NCBI GenBank assembly: GCA_040274765.1
Contig: JBEMAY010000093.1
Location: 1 to 9,313, forward strand
Direction: 5' to 3'
From: Psychrobacillus sp040274765
Lineage (GTDB): Bacteria > Bacillota > Bacilli > Bacillales_A > Planococcaceae
Length of the DNA: 9,313 nucleotides
The notes beneath the pieces were generated by a model. The model saw only the letters and a list, made by a program, of their open reading frames with translations. It was not told the DNA's origin and did not search any database. A program made the translations under genes and the position numbers. This document shows positions 1 through 6,154 of the stretch, one piece after another (position 1 is the stretch's first letter; every line of letters starts with the position of its first letter).

Positions 1-172
1 TTTGATAATTTAGTAAATTTAAAAATATTGAGATGGTCATAATGTATGTACTAATACGGATCGTATAGCTGGGTATTCTATTAGGATGATTAAGTATTAT
101 TGGAAATAAAATAAATAAAAAATAACTAAATATTTGGTTTCAATTAAATAGGTAATAAATCATAAGAAAGTT

Positions 173-201
173 AAGACATACCTGTCTGGTTATGTTATAT
201 T
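173..201 (+). promoter_or_regulatory. Putative sigma-A promoter of the small membrane protein gene
   Basis: A -35-like AAGACA (173-178, 4 of 6 consensus bases) is followed after 17 bp by TATATT (196-201, 5 of 6). The -10 box is preceded by TG one base upstream (193-194), giving an extended -10. Transcription would start near 208, about 35 nt before the preferred ATG. A second TATAAT at 205-210 has no convincing -35 partner. The assignment rests on sequence match only. Confidence 0.45.
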
Positions 202-242
202 CTTTATAATTATAAAAAATGAAAATAAAGGATGTAGAGAAT

Positions 243-563
243 ATGTCAAATTCAAAAATATTGAAATGGGTGACAGGTGGATTAGAGGCAGTACTAGGGA
301 TACCAATTCTTGGAGGAATCATCATTCTTAGTTTTCTCTGGATTCCGTTGCTGGTTATGCTGGCATTGCATATAGTTACTCTGGTGATTACAAAAAAAGA
401 AGGTGGGGGAACTACGACAGGGAGTATACTAGGAATAGTTACCTCATGTATTGGTTTCATACCTGTTGTAGGAATGATTATGCACATCATTACTGCTGTT
501 ATTTTAATGATTGAAGCTTCTAAGCCTGATATCAAACAAGACGTATTTACAGAAGAGTTTTAA
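243..563 (+). CDS. Small hydrophobic membrane protein, function unknown
   Basis: This gene encodes a 106-residue integral membrane protein that I cannot assign to a named function. Two hydrophobic blocks (about residues 15-50 and 60-91) flank a short polar, glycine-rich loop (KKEGGG, 51-56). Each block may form a helical hairpin. They share a pattern: IPLLVM..LHIVT at 34-46 and IPVVGM..HIIT at 73-84, which suggests an internal duplication. The C-terminal tail is short and acidic (VFTEEF). I chose the ATG at 243 because AAAGGA (227-232) lies 10 nt upstream; the in-frame ATG at 219 (eight residues longer) has no Shine-Dalgarno sequence. The gene has its own promoter and ends at a strong terminator, so it looks monocistronic. 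It converges with the CofE-like gene. An antisense frame (140-535) exists over it but lacks hydrophobic or family logic. Confidence 0.75.
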   Translation: MSNSKILKWVTGGLEAVLGIPILGGIIILSFLWIPLLVMLALHIVTLVITKKEGGGTTTGSILGIVTSCIGFIPVVGMIMHIITAVILMIEASKPDIKQDVFTEEF

Positions 564-571
564 TTAATCTA

Positions 572-615
572 TAAATAAAAGGTTTGTGCATGGATCAGCA
601 CAAACCTTTTATTTA
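572..615. terminator. Bidirectional rho-independent terminator
   Basis: A perfect 18-bp inverted repeat (572-589 with 598-615) surrounds an 8-nt loop. The core GGTTTGTGC/GCACAAACC is flanked by AAAA on one side and TTTT on the other, so the hairpin has a U-tract in both directions. It sits between two convergent genes (stops at 563 and 622) and can serve both. Confidence 0.9.
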
Positions 616-621
616 CTTTCG

Positions 622-1812
622 TTATTTTGTGTAATTATCAAAGTATCCTTGAATGTAAATCATTGGTGTTCCTTTGTCACCACTACCAGAAGTAAGGTCT
701 GATAGCGAACCAATAAGATCAGTTAATCTTCTTGGAGTTGTACCTTGAGCTTCCATAGCGCCAACTAGATTATCATTCTTATTATTAATATGTTCAGTAA
801 TTGCTTGCTGTAATTCTTCTCCTCTTAAGTGAGCAAAGTTATTATCTGCAAGATATTTTAACTTTACTTCATTAGGAGTTCCAGCTAATCCAGAAGTGAA
901 GGCAGGAGAAACAACAGGATCCGCCAGCTCCCATATATGACCCACTGGATCTTTAAATGCTCCATCTCCATACACCATTACTTCCACATTTTTTCCTGTT
1001 TTCTCTTTTATCATTTCTTGAATATTATCAACAATCGGTTGGCAATCGCGAGGGAACAGCTTCACCGTGTTTTCTGTAGATTTGTTAGATCCGAGTAAAC
1101 CATACTCCTCGTTAAAGCCGCTTCCATCAATTGATTCAGATAATATGTTGTCGAGACTGTAGATTTTTTCTCCACCATTTGCTTTTAATATTTTCTTCGT
1201 TCTAAATCTTGAATGAATGTCACAAGTAAGTACATTTTTGGTATATTCTAGAATAGATTTTGGGTTGTTAGAGAAAATAACCTCACATTCTACTCCATAT
1301 TCTTCTATTAGCGACTTATAGTATGCAATGTAGTCTACTCCAGTAAAAGGATGCAGCTTATATCCAAAGTAATCGCGGAATTGTTTCTCTGTTAGTACAT
1401 CCGTCCAAGGATTAACGCCTTTATCGTCTAATTCATCTATTTCTACAAGATGATTGCCGACTTCATCTGATGGATAGCTTAGCATTAAGACTATTTTCTT
1501 CGCACCTTTTGCTATGCCACGCAGCACTACTGCAAATCTATTGCGGCTAAGGATTGGAAAAATCACGCCTATTGTGTCATCTCCAAATTTAGAATAAACG
1601 TCTGTTGCAATATGGTCTATACTAGCGTAGTTTCCTTGAGCGCGTGCAACGATAGATTCAGTTACTGTTACTATGTCCTGATCGTTAATAGAAAAGCCTT
1701 CTACTTCAGATGCTTTTAATACGCTATTTACGACTATTTCTTCAATATTGTCACCATTATTTATAATTGGGCCACGAAGACCTCTTACAACTGTCCCTAC
1801 TACTCTTTCCAA
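622..1812 (-). CDS. CofE-like protein (coenzyme F420-0:L-glutamate ligase family, long form)
   Basis: The family signature is visible near the N-terminus. GTVVRGLRGPII (6-17) is followed by NDQDIVTVTESIVARAQG (43-60), matching the 'GDILVVAQKIVSKAEG'-type segment of archaeal CofE. The C-terminal YGDGAFKDPVGHIWELADP (281-299) appears to correspond to the CofE 'DTFGRPWR..DVAIG' region. Known CofE enzymes use GTP to add gamma-linked glutamates to F420-0 and are about 250 residues long. This protein has 396, with an extra middle section (about 110-240). The usual F420 genes are not in the window and most Bacillaceae are not known to make F420, so the acceptor may be something else; that is inference. 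The start is TTG (1812-1810), preceded on the minus strand by GAGGGAG (1821-1827) with 8 nt spacing. The gene is divergent from a LysR regulator, which suggests inducible control. No convincing promoter was found on this strand in the 111-bp gap. Confidence 0.75.
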   Translation of the reverse strand: MERVVGTVVRGLRGPIINNGDNIEEIVVNSVLKASEVEGFSINDQDIVTVTESIVARAQGNYASIDHIATDVYSKFGDDTIGVIFPILSRNRFAVVLRGIAKGAKKIVLMLSYPSDEVGNHLVEIDELDDKGVNPWTDVLTEKQFRDYFGYKLHPFTGVDYIAYYKSLIEEYGVECEVIFSNNPKSILEYTKNVLTCDIHSRFRTKKILKANGGEKIYSLDNILSESIDGSGFNEEYGLLGSNKSTENTVKLFPRDCQPIVDNIQEMIKEKTGKNVEVMVYGDGAFKDPVGHIWELADPVVSPAFTSGLAGTPNEVKLKYLADNNFAHLRGEELQQAITEHINNKNDNLVGAMEAQGTTPRRLTDLIGSLSDLTSGSGDKGTPMIYIQGYFDNYTK

Positions 1813-1845
1813 ATTGAACGCTCCCTCAACTTAATATATATATTA

Positions 1846-1874
1846 TTGTCACTTGTAATTCTACGCAATACAAT
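1846..1874 (+). promoter_or_regulatory. Putative sigma-A promoter of the LysR regulator gene
   Basis: TTGTCA (1846-1851, 5 of 6) and TACAAT (1869-1874, 5 of 6) are separated by 17 bp. The predicted start near 1881 leaves a leader of about 43 nt. An alternative is TTGTAA (1853-1858), 18 bp, extended -10 TGaTATAAG (1874-1882). The promoter lies in the 111-bp divergent gap, where a LysR protein would be expected to bind for both genes. I could not pick out a clear T-N11-A operator, because the region is too AT-rich to tell. Confidence 0.5.
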
Positions 1875-1923
1875 GATATAAGTAAAATTAATATAAATTA
1901 TAATAAGTATAAGAGGTGCTTAT

Positions 1924-2802
1924 ATGTCAGGGAAACTGGATTTATATAAAATATTTTGCATGGTAAGCAAAAATAGTAGCTTTTCGAAGGCTGCAAAAGA
2001 ACTGTTTATTAGTCAATCTGCTGTTAGTCAAGCCATCATACAACTAGAGAAAGAACTAGATACTAGATTATTCTATAGAACGACTAAGGGAGTTACCTTA
2101 ACGACCGAAGGCTCTGTACTTTTTGAATATGCTAGCTCTGCTTTAAAGCTAATTGATACTGGGGAAGAGAAAATTTTGGAATTTAAAAACCTTACAGCAG
2201 GGGAGCTTAAAATTGGAGTTGGAGATACTATTTCAAGATTTTTCTTGCTCCCTTATTTAGAAGAGTTTCATAATAAATATCCAAGCATTAAATTTACGAT
2301 TGTAAATGGAACGACAAATGAGCTTTGCAATATTCTAAAAAGCGGAGGCGTAGACATTGCCTTTTGTAATTTTCCTATACATGATGACAGTTTAGGGCAA
2401 CGAGCTTGCTTAGAGGTACAAGACATCTTTGTATATGGAGAAAAATTTGATAAAGTCTTGTCTAACCCAATTAGTTTGGAAAAGCTTGTGAAGTTACCAT
2501 TGATATTCCTTGAACAAAAATCGGTCTCGAGAAGATATGTAGAAGAATATATGCTTTCGAAGGGTGTAAAAATATCACCTGAATTTGAATTAGGTTCTCA
2601 TGACTTACTATTGGAGTTCGCAAAGATCAATTTAGGCATTGCTTGTGTGACTAAGCAATTTGTAGGTGATTATTTAAAAAAGGGGTTACTTAAAGAAGTG
2701 AAGCTAAAAGAAGATATACCTCCAAGAAGTATAGGGGTTTGTTTCTTAAAAAGGGTACCCCTATCAACCGCTGCTACAAAATTTGTAGAATTAATCCAGT
2801 AG
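1924..2802 (+). CDS. LysR-type transcriptional regulator
   Basis: This is a full-length (292-residue) LysR-family DNA-binding regulator. The winged helix-turn-helix covers about residues 6-64, with the typical pattern SSFSKAAKELFISQSAVSQA and then IIQLEKELDTRLFYRT, ending in LTTEG. A linker helix (about 65-88) leads to the periplasmic-binding-protein-like effector domain, which begins at GELKIGVGDT and runs to the C-terminus. Such proteins usually bind a small effector as tetramers, repress their own gene and activate a divergent one. Here the divergent gene is the CofE-like ligase, so that gene is the first candidate target; this is inferred from layout only. The start at 1924 is supported by AGAGGTG (1912-1918). 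No clear terminator follows before the psiE promoter, so some read-through into psiE is possible. The effector cannot be predicted from sequence. Confidence 0.93.
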   Translation: MSGKLDLYKIFCMVSKNSSFSKAAKELFISQSAVSQAIIQLEKELDTRLFYRTTKGVTLTTEGSVLFEYASSALKLIDTGEEKILEFKNLTAGELKIGVGDTISRFFLLPYLEEFHNKYPSIKFTIVNGTTNELCNILKSGGVDIAFCNFPIHDDSLGQRACLEVQDIFVYGEKFDKVLSNPISLEKLVKLPLIFLEQKSVSRRYVEEYMLSKGVKISPEFELGSHDLLLEFAKINLGIACVTKQFVGDYLKKGLLKEVKLKEDIPPRSIGVCFLKRVPLSTAATKFVELIQ

Positions 2803-2857
2803 AAGGGACTATAAAGTCGTAAGCACGGATTAAAAACATTATTCTGAAATTTCGTTA

Positions 2858-2887
2858 TAGACATGTTAGGTAACCTTACATTATAAT
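2858..2887 (+). promoter_or_regulatory. Putative psiE promoter with overlapping palindromes
   Basis: TAGACA (2858-2863, 5 of 6) and a perfect TATAAT (2882-2887) are separated by 18 bp, giving a start near 2894, about 20 nt before the psiE ATG. Two inverted repeats overlap the -10 box: ACATTAT-A-ATAATGT (2878-2892) and TTATAAT-N5-ATTATAA (2881-2899). They could be operators, but in such AT-rich DNA they may be chance. Confidence 0.55.
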
Positions 2888-2914
2888 AATGTATTATAAA
2901 AAAGGGGGAATTGA

Positions 2915-3388
2915 ATGGTTAAATTTACAGCTGTGTTATCGCTCATCCCAAAAGCCTTGCAAATGTTTTTAAACCTCTGCTTAGTCTTCTTGGCCTTTAT
3001 ACTGGCCTTTTTGTTAGTAAAGGAGCTGACGATCTTTATAAAAGTGTTGCTGACAGTAGGTCCGAGCGATTATAAAATGTTCCTTGCTAACATCCTCATA
3101 TTCTTTTTGTATTTTGAATTCATCACTATGATCGTAAAGTACTTCAAAGAAGACTACCACTTTCCGCTTAGATATTTTTTATACGTAGGCATCACAGCAA
3201 TGATCCGTCTAATCATCGTAGAGCACGACCATCCAATTGATACTCTTTTTTACTCACTCGTTATTCTTATTTTAATAGTAGGTTATTTTATTATGAATAT
3301 CACACCATTAGAAAGACCTAGTAACCCATGGTTTATAAAAGGAAGGGAAAGAGAAAACGCTTCAAACTTGGGAGAAACAAATGCATGA
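2915..3388 (+). CDS. psiE: PsiE family membrane protein (phosphate-starvation-inducible E homologue)
   Basis: The protein has 157 residues and four predicted membrane segments (about 14-38, 53-77, 85-102 and 108-127). The block YFEFITMIVKYF (66-77), then HFPLRYFLYVGITAMIRLII (82-101) and VEHDHP, is the hallmark of the PsiE family, known from E. coli PsiE and the Bacillus homologue YrkR. E. coli psiE is induced by phosphate starvation through PhoB; the biochemical role of the protein is unknown. The start is supported by AAGGGGGA (2902-2909), with about 5 nt spacing. The C-terminal tail (about 131-157) is hydrophilic and probably cytoplasmic. The gene has its own promoter and is followed by a strong terminator, so it appears monocistronic. 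Whether phosphate controls it here is not shown; the upstream TTA-rich repeats fit a PhoP box only weakly. Confidence 0.9.
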   Translation: MVKFTAVLSLIPKALQMFLNLCLVFLAFILAFLLVKELTIFIKVLLTVGPSDYKMFLANILIFFLYFEFITMIVKYFKEDYHFPLRYFLYVGITAMIRLIIVEHDHPIDTLFYSLVILILIVGYFIMNITPLERPSNPWFIKGRERENASNLGETNA

Positions 3389-3435
3389 TAAATACCTATT
3401 TAAGTCGTAAAATTATTCCTAAAAAATAAAACCTC

Positions 3436-3488
3436 TATAAATAAAGAGGATGGTCGTGAATAAATCACAACCATCCTCTTTATTTATA
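3436..3488. terminator. Strong rho-independent terminator downstream of psiE
   Basis: The arms 3436-3459 and 3465-3488 pair over 24 positions with one mismatch (C3455 opposite A3469) around a 5-nt loop. The GC core AGAGGATGGT/ACCATCCTCT is followed by a CTTTATTTATAT tail. A-rich sequence on the other side means it could also act on the minus strand. It ends transcription of psiE, whose stop is at 3388. Confidence 0.85.
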
Positions 3489-3489
3489 T

Positions 3490-3610
3490 ATAGAAAAGCG
3501 CAAGCCCCTATGTTTGCCCCGACAGGCAAATGGAAAAAGCGAGGAGGCAGCTTTTCAGCCACCGCAGCTTTTGTCCATTTGACCCCGAGGGGCAAGGGGC
3601 TGAAGCTAGC
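3490..3610. repeat. Palindromic interspersed repeat, copy 1 (complete-looking)
   Basis: A GC-richer segment of about 120 bp stands out from the AT-rich surroundings. It can fold on itself: AGCCCCT (3503-3509) with AGGGGCT (3595-3601), TTGCCCC (3514-3520) with GGGGCAA (3589-3595), and CAAATGG (3527-3533) with CCATTTG (3575-3581). There is also a local hairpin TTTGCC/GGCAAA (3513-3518/3525-3530). Sequences starting AGAAAAGCGCAAGC are, from memory, a common intergenic repeat type in Bacillaceae genomes. It has no coding capacity I believe in. Exact ends are uncertain. Confidence 0.8.
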
Positions 3611-3613
3611 CAA

Positions 3614-3700
3614 ATAGAAAAGCGCAAGCCCCTATGTTTGTCCCGACAGGCAAATGGAAAAAGCGAGGAGGCAGCTTTTCAGCCACCGGAGCTTTTGTCC
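3614..3700. repeat. Palindromic interspersed repeat, copy 2 (3'-truncated)
   Basis: A direct repeat of 3490-3576 at a 124-bp offset, identical at 85 of 87 positions. The differences are C3517 versus T3641 and C3565 versus G3689. It stops matching after TTGTCC and lacks the outer arm (AGGGGCT) that closes copy 1. The sequence then runs 17 bp to the stop codon of the transglutaminase-like gene. The C-to-T change weakens the local TTTGCC/GGCAAA hairpin. Confidence 0.85.
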
Positions 3701-3717
3701 TGCCCATCCTACTCAAT

Positions 3718-5427
3718 TTAATATACTAAACCAATTCGGGTATGAGTTTTTTGGAAATCCTCTTCCTTAGGGTCAAAATAATCTTCACTAAAATTAGCTA
3801 TAAATTCCTTGTTGTCATTTAGATAGCCTGCTCCCCAGGTCGGATCCATTGTTAACCAACGATTATCGACCTTCGCCTCTACCCATGCATGTCTGTCTGT
3901 TGTGTAACCTTCTACAAACCGGGCGTCGATATTGCTTGCACGTAAGAGTGCAATAGTAAGGTAGGCATAGTCCTGACAAACTCCAGTTTGAGAATTTAAA
4001 GTTTTTAAGGCACTGTCATCCCAGTTAAAGTCGTCATTTTGGAATTTATCTACATCATAGGAGATGTTTTTTGCCACAAAGTCGTAAATAGCTTTTGATT
4101 TTTCTAATTCAGAAGTTTTTCCTTTGGTAAGACTATTTGCAAGCTCAATAATTTGTGGTGAATCAGATTCAATCCCTCTTGATGGGAGGATATCTCGCTT
4201 ATCCTGTTCTGCTAAAGAAATAATTTCGAACTTAGCAACTTTATAATACCTAAAAAAGTCATTTTTGGTTGTGGTAATCTCAGGGACGCTAATGGATACT
4301 TCATAACTCCCAGGACCAAATCTTAAGTGAAAATAGTCGTTAAATATATAATCGTGGATGGGAATGACCTCTAAGGAACGATCTTCACCTTTTTGAGTTT
4401 GGACATACAGATGGGTAGTTTGTGCTGAAAGTACAGCTTCTTGGTCAATGAAACCACTAACTTGAAATGTGTGTCCGGTAGTCTTGGCGCTACTAATAGG
4501 CTCTACTAGATTTATTCCTCGCTCGTCGTAGAGGGAGGAATAAGTAATAGGCTTCAATATTTCCACAGAAGTATTTTCTATCAATAAGTCTGTAGCGGTT
4601 TGGTAGAAGTTTTCTTTCTCTAAATCAGGGACCATTACTTCTAACGTATGTAAGCCTTTGCCGAAAAGAAGAGGGATATTGGCAGTGAATTGACCTTTTT
4701 TAATAGGAATTACATTACTCCACGTTTGTCCATCCTTAGACAACCGAACCATAATATCCTCGTATAACTCCTCATTTTGTAACTGACCGTTCAATGTATA
4801 ATTACCGTCTTCTTCTACAAAGCTTACTTTTGTATCGAGGACAAGACCAGCTTCTAAACCGATTGGTGTATAGGCAACATCCCTAATTCTATTTGGGCTT
4901 ACATTTAGAACTTCAAAGTTTGCTATATCATAATAATAGTTTTCTCGTTCTGTACTCGGGATTTGTACTTTAATTTTATACGTTCCCTCGCCATAAAAAA
5001 AATGAATTGTTCTTTTAAATTTACCTTCACTAATTGGAACAAAATAATCCTGTTCTTGAATATAACTATCTTCTTTTTCTGATTGAACATTAATCCATAT
5101 GTAAGGGGATTTTAGCTCGTCTTTCTTTTTTATTTCACCAGCGATCGTGACTTCTCCATTAGCGGAAAATTTCTCGTATTTGGGTTCCAAAAAAGTAAGT
5201 CCTAGATCACTTGCATAGGGGGAATTCAGATCAAGCGGAGTAAGATTTAAACTTTTATTTTTTTCTTGCATTAAAATTTCATATGGATCAGATTCAACCT
5301 CTTCAATAGACGCAGGAATGTTATGTTCTGTTGGTTTTGGATGATTCAATGTGTTGGAATTAGTGTTACATGCAGAGAGAAGTCCTATAACGGAAAGTAT
5401 AAGTAATCCACGTTTAAATAACCCCAT
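3718..5427 (-). CDS. Transglutaminase-like domain lipoprotein with three repeated modules
   Basis: The 569-residue product begins with a lipoprotein signal peptide: FKRG, a hydrophobic stretch, then the lipobox LSAC with the lipidated Cys at 20. It should be anchored to the outer face of the membrane. Three related beta-rich modules follow (about 74-177, 190-287 and 303-405). Each carries a G-x-(Y/H)-x-(I/L/V)-x-V-x-(I/V)-P strand, then an aromatic pair and an FEI/LLI-type final strand. The C-terminal transglutaminase-like domain (about 440-545) has GVCQDYA with Cys484, RHAWVEA with His513 and MDPTW with Asp528, an intact catalytic triad. Family members include proteases and amidases as well as cross-linking enzymes, so a role in wall or surface protein processing is only a guess. 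AGGAGGAT (5433-5440) supports the ATG start. No clear promoter was found upstream. The gene seems to stand alone. Confidence 0.88.
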   Translation of the reverse strand: MGLFKRGLLILSVIGLLSACNTNSNTLNHPKPTEHNIPASIEEVESDPYEILMQEKNKSLNLTPLDLNSPYASDLGLTFLEPKYEKFSANGEVTIAGEIKKKDELKSPYIWINVQSEKEDSYIQEQDYFVPISEGKFKRTIHFFYGEGTYKIKVQIPSTERENYYYDIANFEVLNVSPNRIRDVAYTPIGLEAGLVLDTKVSFVEEDGNYTLNGQLQNEELYEDIMVRLSKDGQTWSNVIPIKKGQFTANIPLLFGKGLHTLEVMVPDLEKENFYQTATDLLIENTSVEILKPITYSSLYDERGINLVEPISSAKTTGHTFQVSGFIDQEAVLSAQTTHLYVQTQKGEDRSLEVIPIHDYIFNDYFHLRFGPGSYEVSISVPEITTTKNDFFRYYKVAKFEIISLAEQDKRDILPSRGIESDSPQIIELANSLTKGKTSELEKSKAIYDFVAKNISYDVDKFQNDDFNWDDSALKTLNSQTGVCQDYAYLTIALLRASNIDARFVEGYTTDRHAWVEAKVDNRWLTMDPTWGAGYLNDNKEFIANFSEDYFDPKEEDFQKTHTRIGLVY

Positions 5428-5742
5428 TGAACATCCTCCTTTTATATAATACGTTTCTAATTATTCTCTCATAAAAAATGGAAAAATGGTTAATTATTTT
5501 ACCAATATACAAGTCAATCTTATTTTATTTACTCTTTAGACTAGCCGCACAGTTTAATATTGCTTAGATTACAAAAAAAATAGCTAATAACGAAGTCCTA
5601 CTTTATCAATCCTAAATAAATTATGTATAAATAATAAAAAAATGACAAAATTATGAACATAAAATTAATTAAATGTGAAGTAATAGTGAATAAGTGAATA
5701 TTAGAATAACAAAAAAATACAAAATAGCTATACTTATGTTAA

Positions 5743-5758
5743 TGTGAAAAAAATCACA
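5743..5758. promoter_or_regulatory. Fnr/CRP-family type operator, TGTGA-N6-TCACA
   Basis: The sequence is a perfect TGTGA-AAAAAA-TCACA palindrome, which matches the consensus reported for Bacillus Fnr and for the wider CRP/Fnr family. It lies about 400 bp before the transporter start and about 315 bp before the divergent lipoprotein start. No good -10 box sits at the ideal distance (-41.5) on the plus strand, and no Fnr gene is in the window. The match is exact, but binding is inferred. Confidence 0.5.
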
Positions 5759-5954
5759 ATTAATAATTTTAATTTTTTCATTTAAGCGGAAAAAACATAA
5801 AAACTATTCTAAGGTTTGAAAATCTTGTGTGGGAAATTCAGGTATAAAATGTTTTTTTCATTACAAAATAATTGAGAAACCCTTTAAGACTGGAATCTAT
5901 TTTTAAAAAAAGAGTGAAGTCCTTGGATTAGTTAGGGGAAAGAGGTGAACGAAT

Positions 5955-5975
5955 ATGATATTTAAAAATCTCTGA
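5955..5975 (+). CDS. Possible six-codon leader peptide ORF
   Basis: An excellent ribosome binding site, AGAGGTGA (5941-5948), precedes ATG at 5955 by 6 nt. The frame encodes only MIFKNL and stops with TGA at 5973. The stop lies in the 5' arm of a small hairpin (5969-5975 with 5990-5997, one bulge). The opposite arm contains AGGAGA, a further ribosome-binding-like sequence. This may be a translated leader, a decayed gene start, or chance. Confidence 0.25.
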   Translation: MIFKNL

Positions 5976-6012
5976 GCGTTGATCCCTGTTCAGGAGAATA
6001 GAAGAAGATGGA

Positions 6013-6072
6013 ATGACTAATAAAGATAAAATAGAACAAAATACTTCAGATAAGTATACCGAGGTTCTTTAA
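6013..6072 (+). CDS. Possible 19-residue ORF upstream of the transporter
   Basis: The ATG at 6013 opens a hydrophilic 19-residue frame (begins MTNKDKIEQ, ends TEVL) that stops with TAA at 6070. AGGAGA (5992-5997) is 15 nt away, too far for efficient initiation, so translation is doubtful. It could equally be a remnant of a longer gene or noncoding leader. It matches nothing I recognise. Confidence 0.15.
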   Translation: MTNKDKIEQNTSDKYTEVL

Positions 6073-6154
6073 GTATGTTAATCGCTAAGTATGAAATAAA
6101 TTCATTCATGGTTATTCTATTTTGTAAATTTAAACAGATAGAGGAGAAGAAAAG

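Larger units (their letters stand above)
5441..6154. other. Long AT-rich intergenic region upstream of the transporter gene
   Basis: This 714-bp gap separates the divergent lipoprotein and transporter genes. I see no convincing protein gene in it on either strand. It holds a TGTGA-N6-TCACA palindrome (5743-5758), three GTGAA repeats (5675, 5686, 5694), a weak promoter candidate TTGAGA-18-TCTATT (5872-5901), a six-codon ORF with a strong ribosome binding site (5955-5975), a 19-residue ORF (6013-6072) and an inverted repeat ATACTT-N5-AAGTAT (6041-6057). The part from about 5760 on could be a long untranslated leader. No known riboswitch or T-box motif was recognised. Confidence 0.6.

Noticed and set aside
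42..125. A short membrane-peptide-like frame (starts MYVLIRIV, then LGILLG, LSIIGNKINKK) with two in-frame stops
   Set aside because: It needs read-through of TAG (66-68) and TGA (87-89) and has no ribosome binding site. It could be a decayed gene, but it is too short and AT-biased to support.
140..535. Minus-strand open frame opposite the small membrane protein
   Set aside because: It is antisense to a better-supported gene, lacks a convincing ribosome binding site, and its proline/isoleucine-rich composition mirrors the sense strand.
2803..2857. Terminator after the LysR gene
   Set aside because: Only a 3-bp stem (CGT/ACG around 2818-2827) could be formed and no U-tract follows.
3419..3721. 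Open frames on both strands inside the terminator and repeat region
   Set aside because: They are made of the repeat sequence itself (one contains the duplicated segment twice) and show no protein family features.
5489..5517. Minus-strand -35-like TTGACT (5512-5517) as a promoter for the lipoprotein gene
   Set aside because: No acceptable -10 hexamer lies at 16-18 bp. AATAAT is present but only 13 bp away.
5780..5795. Possible catabolite-response element ATTTAAGCGGAAAAAA
   Set aside because: It has the central CG but misses the conserved G and C at two fixed positions of the cre consensus, so the match is too weak.
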